A DNA stretch of 64,000 bases from DAIODI01 sp046349255 (GTDB lineage Bacteria; Pseudomonadota; Alphaproteobacteria; Rhizobiales; Aestuariivirgaceae), in NCBI GenBank assembly GCA_046349255.1, contig JAXMCR010000003.1:806001-870000 (forward strand), in the 5' to 3' direction. A program made the translations under genes and the position numbers. The first letter of the stretch is position 1. Each line of letters starts with the position of its first letter. Under the pieces are notes generated by a model, which was not told where the DNA came from, did no database searches, and was given only the letters and a program-made list of their open reading frames with translations. Positions 57,932-64,000 of the stretch are shown in pieces.

Positions 57932-58315
57932 ATGCCCCGCGCCCTTCTGACCGACAAGGCGACCAAGCCGTTTTCCAACTATTCACAGGCCATCGAGGTT
58001 GCCGCGGGCGAGCGGCTGCTGTTCGTCTCGGGCCAGGTCGGCACGACCCCCGACGGCAAGATCGGCGATACCGAGAAGCGCCAGCACGAACTCGCCTGGG
58101 CGAACGTGCTCGCGATCCTGGAAAACGCCGGCATGACGGCCGAAAACCTCGTCGAATGCACGATCTACATCACCGACCAGGCCTCCGTCGGCCTCTATCG
58201 GGAGGTGCGCGACGCGATGCTGAAGGGCGCAAGGCCCACCGCCACGCTGCTGGTCGTGTCGGGCCTCGCGAACCCGGCGTTCAAGGTGGAAGTGTCGGCA
58301 GTCGCGGCGGCCTGA
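57932..58315 (+). CDS. RidA family protein
   Basis: A 127-residue RidA with the classic short form: RLLFVSGQVGTTPDGKI and the end VSGLANPAFKVEVSAVAA. It is likely to deaminate reactive enamine/imine intermediates, though the catalytic Arg position (PTATLLVVSGL, where active RidA has RxxV) lacks Arg, so it may be a non-deaminase subgroup. ATG follows AAAGGAG at seven bases. A strong hairpin terminator follows. Confidence 0.87.
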   Translation: MPRALLTDKATKPFSNYSQAIEVAAGERLLFVSGQVGTTPDGKIGDTEKRQHELAWANVLAILENAGMTAENLVECTIYITDQASVGLYREVRDAMLKGARPTATLLVVSGLANPAFKVEVSAVAAA

Positions 58316-58319
58316 ATCA

Positions 58320-58358
58320 ACAAGGCCCGCTGGGGACCTCTCGGTCGGCGGGCCTTGT
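58320..58358 (+). terminator. Terminator of the RidA gene
   Basis: ACAAGGCCCGC (58320-58330) and GCGGGCCTTGT (58348-58358) form an 11-bp stem with a 17-base loop, five bases after the stop codon. The T-tract is short. Confidence 0.55.
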
Positions 58359-58419
58359 CAGGGATGGTCGATGAAGCCGTGGTCAGCGTTGGCGGCGGGG
58401 GCTGCCGCAAGAGCGTGCA

Positions 58420-58551
58420 TCAGCGGCGCTTTGCCTGCGCGCCGTAGGCCTTGGACGGGTCGTTCGCGGTTGCAGCATTGTTGATCCGCATCGGCGAGCC
58501 AAACGTAGCCGTCGAGTAAACGTTTGAGAAAGCTTCGAAAATCCAGTTCAT
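58420..58551 (-). CDS. Conserved-looking small protein (43 residues)
   Basis: A 43-residue frame starting MNWIFEAFSNVYSTATFGSP and ending GAQAKRR, preceded by a strong ribosome-binding site (AAAGGAGAACGACA). I recall similar short 'MNWIFEAF' proteins in other Hyphomicrobiales. The N-terminus is amphipathic, and there is no signal peptide. Divergent from the GcvA-type regulator gene. Function unknown. Confidence 0.6.
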   Translation of the reverse strand: MNWIFEAFSNVYSTATFGSPMRINNAATANDPSKAYGAQAKRR

Positions 58552-58664
58552 TGTCGTTCTCCTTTGTTCTTGCTGAAGGCTAATATGCGCGCCCGCCTGT
58601 TGCGTCGCAAACGGCAATTTGCTACTGGACCTGTAAGGAAAAGTCACAAGTGGATCGTTAACCC

Positions 58665-59615
58665 ATGGGCCGTCGCCTGCCATCGCTAAACGCGTTGCGC
58701 GCCTTCGAGGCCGCGGCCCGGCACGAGAGCTTTACCGTCGCGGCCGAAGAACTGTTCGTCACGCACGCCGCCGTCAGCCGCCACATCCGCGACCTCGAGG
58801 AGTGGCTGGGCGTCGAGCTGTTCCGCCGCACCGGCCGCGGCGTCGAGCTCACCGAAGCCGGCGCGCGCTACGGCCGCGACCTCACGCCCCTGTTCGACGG
58901 GCTTGCCGAAGCCACCAGGTCGATCGTGGCCAGCGGCCAGACGCGCCGCCTCGCCGTGACGGTCGAGCCAGGCTTTGCGTCGCGCTGGCTGGTGCCGCGC
59001 CTCGGCCGGTTCTCGGCGCTTCACCCTGATATCGAACTCGTCGTCGACCCGGACCCGCGGGTCGTCTCCTTCCACGAAGGCGAGTTCGAGATCGGCATCC
59101 GTTCCGGCGGCGGCAACTGGCCGGAGATCGATTCGACACTCATCGCGCCCTTCATCGTGTTCCCGGTCTGCAGTCCGTCCCTCTTGAAGGGTCGCGCCCT
59201 CACCTCGCCCGAGGAGCTTAAGGAGTTCACCCTGCTCCACACCTATTCGCGCGAATGGTGGGCGGACCTCCTGCGCAGCGCGGGCGTCGACGTCGCCGAC
59301 GCATGGCGCGGCCCGATGTTCCAGAACCACCTGGCGATCGAGGCCGCCGAAGCCGGCCAGGGCTTTGCGCTCGGCGACGAAGTCGTCTGCACGGATGCCC
59401 TCGTCGAAGGCTGGCTCGTCAAGCCGCTGGCGATCGAGATCAAGGAGCCGGGCGGCTATCACCTCGTCCGGCTGAAGGGCACGAAGGATTCACCGCCTGC
59501 GCGTGCGTTTCGCGAGTGGCTCATCGCCGAGATGGCGGATACGATGCGTCGATTCGCTCCGTACCGGAGCGGCAGCGCGGGGGGTGCGCCGGACAAGAAG
59601 CCGGCCGTTGGGTGA
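58665..59615 (+). CDS. LysR-family transcriptional regulator, GcvA-type
   Basis: A 316-residue regulator. The N-terminal winged helix-turn-helix is PSLNALRAFEAAARHESFTV with HAAVSRHIRDLEEWLGVELF, and the periplasmic-binding-protein-like effector domain follows. The signature LNALRAFEAAARHxSF is that of the GcvA group, which senses glycine or beta-lactam-type signals in different species. Its target is unknown; the nearest divergent gene is the 43-residue protein. The stop overlaps the next ATG (TGATG). Confidence 0.87.
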   Translation: MGRRLPSLNALRAFEAAARHESFTVAAEELFVTHAAVSRHIRDLEEWLGVELFRRTGRGVELTEAGARYGRDLTPLFDGLAEATRSIVASGQTRRLAVTVEPGFASRWLVPRLGRFSALHPDIELVVDPDPRVVSFHEGEFEIGIRSGGGNWPEIDSTLIAPFIVFPVCSPSLLKGRALTSPEELKEFTLLHTYSREWWADLLRSAGVDVADAWRGPMFQNHLAIEAAEAGQGFALGDEVVCTDALVEGWLVKPLAIEIKEPGGYHLVRLKGTKDSPPARAFREWLIAEMADTMRRFAPYRSGSAGGAPDKKPAVG

Positions 59616-59989
59616 TGGCGAAACTCTACGATTGCCTGAAGTGCCCGGGGTATTGCTGTTCCTATCCGGTCATCGCCGTGTCGAAGCGCGACCTCGAACG
59701 GCTCGCGCGCCACTTCGGCATCACGCCCGAAGAGGCGCAGGCGAAGTTCACGCAGGAGAAGCACGGCCACAAGCGCATCATGCGCCGGAAGCGCGATCCG
59801 CACTTCGGCCGCATCTGCCGCTTCTTCGACACCGAGAAGCGCCGCTGCACGATCTACGCCGCGCGTCCCACGGTTTGCCGCTCCTTCCCCGGCGAAGGCC
59901 GTTGCGGCTACTACGACTTCCTGTCGTTCGAGCGGAAGGGCCAGAAGGACGCCGAGTACGTCTCGACGACCTGGCACCACGAGGACTGA
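59615..59989 (+). CDS. YkgJ-type cysteine cluster protein
   Basis: A 124-residue small protein of the YkgJ family with a putative zinc or Fe-S cysteine cluster: CLKCPGYCC near the N-terminus and RRCTIYAARPTVCRSFPGEGRC near the C-terminus, eight cysteines in all. Function unknown. It begins with a one-base overlap on the regulator gene stop, so the two are translated together. Confidence 0.82.
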   Translation: MAKLYDCLKCPGYCCSYPVIAVSKRDLERLARHFGITPEEAQAKFTQEKHGHKRIMRRKRDPHFGRICRFFDTEKRRCTIYAARPTVCRSFPGEGRCGYYDFLSFERKGQKDAEYVSTTWHHED

Positions 59990-60128
59990 CGGCGGCTGCG
60001 GTCAGCGGCGCTGCGTTTCCTTCCGACCAATAGAGATCGATCATCTGGCGTCTTGCACCTGTCGCTAAACGGGCGCAATCTAAAGTAGTCTATGGATACC
60101 TGCTGCCACGAAGGGTGAGGAGGTTCGC

Positions 60129-62288
60129 ATGGCTCGGTCGACGCTGCACAACGTGCCCTGGCGGAGATTTCACGACCCGAAGACCGTGCCGATCCGCCCC
60201 AATGTGAACGACGTCATCTGCGCGGACCGGGTCGAGGATTTCATCGCCATCTGCAAGGCGCGTCCCTCGACCGGCGCGAAGCTCAAGGCAGCCGGCAGCC
60301 ACTGGTCCCTGTCGCGAAGCACACTCAGCGACGACAAGGCGCTCGAGACGCACTGGCCCGATGCCGGAGCCGTTCCGATCAACTCCGGCCTCGCCGATGT
60401 CGACCTGTACGACATCATCAACGACCAGCTCTTCGACTTCATGGTGAGCCACCCGCCGGTACCGCCGCTCGCCGCGGCCACCGATCCATGTCTCCGGGAG
60501 GGACCGGCGAATTGCTTCCTCGTACGCATCAAATCAGGCACCCGCGTCTATGAAGCCTACAGCCTGCTCGACGGCATGGCGCAGCATCCGACGACGCTGG
60601 CGAAAAAGCTCAACGCCAAGCTCGCTGGGTCGCCGCAGGCCGGAGCATTCAGCGGACCGTGGGCCTTTGCCACGTTGGGCGGAGCGGGAGGCCAGACCGT
60701 CTTTGGCGCCTTGAGCACGGGAACGCACGGCGGCGATTTTCGCCAGCGGCCGATCTCCGACGCTGTTGTCGCCTTGCACCTGGTGGCCGACGGCGGCGAC
60801 CATTACTGGATCGAGCCGGAAGGCTCCGCGTTCGAGTTCCGGATAACCGACGACGCCAAGCTGATGGCCGCGTATGCGGGCATCGACCCGACCGTCAACT
60901 TCAAGATCATCCGCAACAACCACGTCTTCAATGCCGTGACGGTGGGCGTCGGGCGGTTCGGCGTCGTGGTCTCGGTGGTGCTGAGAGTCGTGCCGCAGTA
61001 CTGCCTCCTGCAGCATCGGCGCCTGGACAACTGGAGCAGCATCAAGAGTCTCTTGAAGAGTCCAGCCAAGCACAACTCGTTCAGCTCAGCCTTCTTTACA
61101 GGCCCGAACGCAGCCTCCGACAAAGCGGGCTTCGACACCCGGTTCGGAGCGCAGGCGCTGACAGCCAACAGGTTCCTGCAGATCGCGGTCAACACTTGCC
61201 CGCATCGCAACGACGAGCATCGCGTGGGCATCACCCAGCGGTGGTTCCACCCGATGCAGGGCCCGGAGGCGATCGATCCGGGCGGCAACGTCCGGGGCAG
61301 GAACGAGCGAGGTCTCCCCGCCGTCGCCGGCATGACTTCCGCTTACGTTCCGCCCGACAAGACGTCCGGCACCGGTTCCACCAGCACGTTCCTTTCGCGC
61401 GCCTGCGGTGATGGAAACTTCGTCGCCGGCGTGTTGCGCGAACTCGGCAAGGAGGTCGAACAGATCGTCGCCGACAACGCGGTTCCGGCCGCCGGCGCAG
61501 TCGCCGCCGCCATCGCCGTCGGAGCCGGGTCGGTCGTGCTTGCCATCGCCTCGCTCTGCGTCGTGCTCGCAGCCATTGCACTGGCGCTGAAGGCTGCGGC
61601 CGACGAAATCGACAACATGGGGGACGCGAGTCTCGCTGCCACCGTCGATGCGGGCATCAAGGCGATCGAGTCCGTGCCGGGCATCCCGGACAGCGTCAAG
61701 CTCATGGCCATCCGCACGATCTTCCTGCAGGTGTTCGAGAGCGAGCAATCCGAGCTGGACATGGTGGCGATCAGCTATGCCGTCATGGACGGTCACGACT
61801 ATCTCGATCGCTCCTGCTTCGGCAACGCGGAGTCGATCGAGATCTTCTTCGACGCCCAGAGGCCCGACAAGTATTGCGCCTTCGTCGACCAGGTCCTGGC
61901 GTTCGAGACGTTCCAGCAGGAGAAGCTAGGGAGGTTCACCGTCGGCTACGTATCCCTTCGATACATGCTCGGGTCGCGCGCGCTGATCGCGCCGTCGCAG
62001 TTTGCGGAAACGGTCGCGATCGAGATATCCGGCATCCGCGATGCTTCGGGATCCGTGCCCTTCATCATGAACGCTGTGGAGGTTGCGCGAAATCCGAACT
62101 TCGCGGGATGCTTCCACTGGGGCCAGTTCAATCCGCTTAAGCGGCCCGAGGTGGAATTCATCTACAATGCTGGCCCGGACAACCGCTTGCAGCACTGGCG
62201 TGACGCGCTCCGCATGCTTACCAAAGATGGAGCGCTCGACGGCTTTTCGAGCGACTTCACCCGCAACGCCGGCCTCGAGCCGTTCTGA
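60129..62288 (+). CDS. FAD-linked oxidase (aldonolactone-oxidase type) with a hydrophobic helical insert
   Basis: A 719-residue FAD oxidase. The FAD domain shows KAAGSHWSLS (H58 is the candidate covalent FAD site), GGAGGQTVFGALSTGTHGGDF (183-204), and VGVGRFGVVVSVVLRVVP (272-289). The C-terminal FHWGQFNP (662-669) matches the HWGK/Q motif of the D-arabinono-1,4-lactone oxidase domain. Between them is an extra segment, about residues 430-560, with an Ala/Val/Leu-rich helical stretch at 451-487 that could form one or two membrane helices. It probably oxidises a sugar lactone or alcohol with O2. Strong RBS GAGGAGG. Typical family members have about 430-580 residues. Confidence 0.82.
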   Translation: MARSTLHNVPWRRFHDPKTVPIRPNVNDVICADRVEDFIAICKARPSTGAKLKAAGSHWSLSRSTLSDDKALETHWPDAGAVPINSGLADVDLYDIINDQLFDFMVSHPPVPPLAAATDPCLREGPANCFLVRIKSGTRVYEAYSLLDGMAQHPTTLAKKLNAKLAGSPQAGAFSGPWAFATLGGAGGQTVFGALSTGTHGGDFRQRPISDAVVALHLVADGGDHYWIEPEGSAFEFRITDDAKLMAAYAGIDPTVNFKIIRNNHVFNAVTVGVGRFGVVVSVVLRVVPQYCLLQHRRLDNWSSIKSLLKSPAKHNSFSSAFFTGPNAASDKAGFDTRFGAQALTANRFLQIAVNTCPHRNDEHRVGITQRWFHPMQGPEAIDPGGNVRGRNERGLPAVAGMTSAYVPPDKTSGTGSTSTFLSRACGDGNFVAGVLRELGKEVEQIVADNAVPAAGAVAAAIAVGAGSVVLAIASLCVVLAAIALALKAAADEIDNMGDASLAATVDAGIKAIESVPGIPDSVKLMAIRTIFLQVFESEQSELDMVAISYAVMDGHDYLDRSCFGNAESIEIFFDAQRPDKYCAFVDQVLAFETFQQEKLGRFTVGYVSLRYMLGSRALIAPSQFAETVAIEISGIRDASGSVPFIMNAVEVARNPNFAGCFHWGQFNPLKRPEVEFIYNAGPDNRLQHWRDALRMLTKDGALDGFSSDFTRNAGLEPF

Positions 62289-62303
62289 AGGGAGCCCCGT
62301 GCG

Positions 62304-62798
62304 ATGGTGAAGCTCTACGGAACGTGGACCCTCCGCGCGATCGGCAACGACGCCGGCTGGAAACAGAGAATTACGATCGCGGGATCGGTCGCCAACAACG
62401 GGCCGGTCGATATGGTCATCGGCACGACCGTCGTCGATGTCGTCGGCAATCCCATCGTGGTGACCGCCCAGGCCTTCAATCCGAACACCAGCACCTGGAT
62501 CGAAAGCCTGGTGCGGGAGTCGATGAACTGGACGGCGAGCGACGGCGTCCAGGTTCAGATCGAAGTTGACGACAACCCGCCCCACGGCGATCTCGACTTC
62601 AACGATCTCGTGGTCCTGTGCACCAGCAAGGACCCTCAGCTTGCTTCACCGATTGCGGGACCGAGGCCGGATCTGACGCTGCCCGAGGGCTTCGTGAGAG
62701 GTAACTGGCGGCCAGGCGGTCCGGACCGTCCCGGTCGACCGCCGCGGCCCGTCAAGGCCAGACGGCCACGAAAGCCGGTCAAGCCGATCGGCCGGTGA
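62304..62798 (+). CDS. Small protein with DxDFNDLV motif, partner of the FAD oxidase
   Basis: A 164-residue protein that I do not recognise. The core (1-108) is beta-rich and carries PPHGDLDFNDLVVLC (93-106), a motif seen in DUF4114-like and other calcium-binding beta-sandwich domains. The tail (134-164) is Pro/Arg/Lys-rich (PGRPPRPVKARRPRKPVK). No signal peptide. It starts 15 bases after the oxidase gene, so they form an operon. Confidence 0.6.
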   Translation: MVKLYGTWTLRAIGNDAGWKQRITIAGSVANNGPVDMVIGTTVVDVVGNPIVVTAQAFNPNTSTWIESLVRESMNWTASDGVQVQIEVDDNPPHGDLDFNDLVVLCTSKDPQLASPIAGPRPDLTLPEGFVRGNWRPGGPDRPGRPPRPVKARRPRKPVKPIGR

Positions 62799-62812
62799 AT
62801 CTTCTTCCGCCG

Positions 62813-63502
62813 TCAGCGACGCTGCGGGATCTGCGACTCGACCACGTTGAACACGCGCGTGATCAGGAAGGTCAGCGCGATGTAGACGCCGGCGACGAGC
62901 AGCAGCGGCTCGTAGACACGGTACGTGTCCTGACGAATGGCATTGGCGACGCCGTAGAGGTCCATCACCGTGATCGTCGCGGCGAGCGGCGTCGACTTGA
63001 GCTGCAGTACCGTTTCACCGGCGAGCGTCGGCAGCACCATCCGCAGGGCTCGCGGCAGCCAGACGCGCGAGAGCACCTTCCAGCGGCTCATGCCGAACGC
63101 CCGCGCCGCCTCGAGCTCGCCCTTCGGCACGCCCAGCAGCGCGCCGCGGATCACTTCACCCTCGTAGCCGGCGAAGCTCAGGGTGAACGCGAGCACCGCG
63201 TAGAAGAACCCTTCGCGCAGCACCGGCCACATGAAGCTGTGCCGGAGCCAGGGGAATTGCGGAAACAGCGAGCCGAGCCCGTAGTAGAGGAGCCACACCT
63301 GGATGAGGAGCGGCGTGCCGCGGATCACCGTGCAGAAGCCCTTCGCCAGCATGGCGAGCGGCCACGGGCCCGTCACCTGCACGAGGCCGATCGGCACGGC
63401 GAGGAGAATGCCGAAACCGGTCGAGAGCAGGAGCATCACGATGGTGATGTAGAGGCCGCCGGCGAGCGCCGGGAGGTAGTGGGGGATCCAGGACCAGTCC
63501 AT
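62813..63502 (-). CDS. Polar amino acid ABC transporter permease (HisM/ArtM type)
   Basis: A 229-residue inner-membrane permease with about five helices. The EAA loop is EGEVIRGALLGVPKGELEAARAFGMSRWKVLSRVWLPRALR, as in HisM. It works with a second permease, the next gene upstream, and with an ATPase and binding protein outside the window. RBS before ATG at 63502 follows the upstream stop by 15 bases. Confidence 0.88.
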   Translation of the reverse strand: MDWSWIPHYLPALAGGLYITIVMLLLSTGFGILLAVPIGLVQVTGPWPLAMLAKGFCTVIRGTPLLIQVWLLYYGLGSLFPQFPWLRHSFMWPVLREGFFYAVLAFTLSFAGYEGEVIRGALLGVPKGELEAARAFGMSRWKVLSRVWLPRALRMVLPTLAGETVLQLKSTPLAATITVMDLYGVANAIRQDTYRVYEPLLLVAGVYIALTFLITRVFNVVESQIPQRR

Positions 63503-63517
63503 GCCTGCCGCGTCCCC

Positions 63518-64000
63518 TCAGGCGTGCCGACGCTGGCCGCGCCGCAGCCGATTTTCGAGCCAGACGAAGACGCGCGTCGAGAGCAGCGTTATCATGAGGT
63601 AGATCGCACCCGCCGCGACGTAGAACGTGAAGTAGGCCTTGGTCTGCCCGGCCGCCTGACGCGTTTCGAGCGCGAGCTCGCCATACCCCACGACCGCCAG
63701 CAATGCGGTGTCCTTCGTGAGCACGAGCCAGAGGTTGGCGAGACCCGGCAGCGCGTATGGCAGCATGGCGGGGATGATGATGCGCACCCAGCGCTGCCAG
63801 GGGGTCATGCCGAATGCCTTCGCCGCCTCGACCTGGCCGACCGGCACGGCCTGGATCGCGGCGCGCAGCACCTCCGTCGAGTAGGCGCCCTGCACGAAGC
63901 CCAGCACGCCGACGCCGGCAGCGAAGCCCGAGACGTAGACCGTCTGCACGCCGTAGCTCGCGAGCAGCGCGTTGAGCGCAGTCGTGCCCGCGTAAAAGAG
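63518..64000 (-). CDS. Polar amino acid ABC transporter permease (HisQ type), C-terminal part
   Basis: The reading frame is open from 63518 to the window edge, where LFYAGTTALNALLASYG continues into a GTG-starting stretch at 63949, so the GTG is probably not the true start. The EAA loop YSTEVLRAAIQAVPVGQVEAAKAFGMTPWQRWVRIIIPAML is diagnostic, and the end VFVWLENRLRRGQRR is typical. It is the HisQ partner of the adjacent HisM-like permease. The 5' part lies outside the window. Confidence 0.85.
   Translation of the reverse strand, partial: LFYAGTTALNALLASYGVQTVYVSGFAAGVGVLGFVQGAYSTEVLRAAIQAVPVGQVEAAKAFGMTPWQRWVRIIIPAMLPYALPGLANLWLVLTKDTALLAVVGYGELALETRQAAGQTKAYFTFYVAAGAIYLMITLLSTRVFVWLENRLRRGQRRHA

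Overview
The window is high-GC chromosomal DNA, densely packed with genes on both strands, with short intergenic gaps and many ATGA, TAATG or GTGA start/stop overlaps. The gene content points to an alphaproteobacterium of the Hyphomicrobiales (Rhizobiales): an EipB envelope protein, a DUF1489 protein, a DinB with an N-terminal zinc-ribbon-like segment, a PutA without the DNA-binding domain, a PHB phasin, an alphaproteobacterial LexA box (GTTC-N7-GTTC) at ssb, and a gyrA-coaD-ppi-ppi-queA-tgt block. This assignment is inferred from gene families and not from rRNA, because no rRNA or tRNA gene was seen.

Layout. 0-9 kb: the edge of a possible agmatinase-family gene, a glutathione transferase and a GNAT acetyltransferase that share a duplicated hairpin leader, dinB, eipB, a D-2-hydroxyacid dehydrogenase, a RidA / phosphodiesterase / FemAB-like / HIT series, a GFA protein and azlCD. 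9-16.5 kb: clpS-clpA, a phasin with an operator-like promoter, a D,D-carboxypeptidase with a SPOR domain, three 91-bp palindromic repeats, and a VWA/J-domain pair. 16.5-28.8 kb: putA, panC, DUF1489, and a methylcrotonyl-CoA carboxylase locus in which an Mrr-type nuclease gene sits between the two subunit genes, followed by a GST, a polysaccharide lyase and an MFS carrier. 29-41 kb: a CDF metal exporter, HutD, a tungstate ABC transporter (tupBCA), a divergent EF-G-like GTPase lacking the G3 histidine, an RraA-like protein, a b561-type cytochrome, a copper amine oxidase with a tiny di-cysteine ORF after it, and a universal stress protein.

41-50 kb holds the least explained material: a three-gene operon (TelA-like coiled-coil protein, single-pass membrane protein, coiled-coil protein with a glycine-rich tail), a type I secretion ATPase/adaptor pair with no visible substrate, and a CoxG-type protein with a histone-like linker and a C-terminal membrane anchor. 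50-60 kb is housekeeping: tgt, queA, two cyclophilins, coaD, gyrA, ssb, a second RidA, a GcvA-type regulator and a YkgJ-type cysteine-cluster protein. 60-62.8 kb is an accessory pair: a large FAD-linked oxidase of the aldonolactone-oxidase type carrying a hydrophobic helical insert, with a small protein bearing a DxDFNDLV motif. The window ends in two polar amino acid ABC permeases, the last one cut by the edge.

The best candidates for undescribed biology are the 41-45 kb operon, the 60-62.8 kb oxidase pair, the di-cysteine microprotein at the amine oxidase, the Mrr-like gene inside the mcc locus, and the duplicated leader hairpin near the left end. Family names are from motif recognition and memory; no database search was possible.
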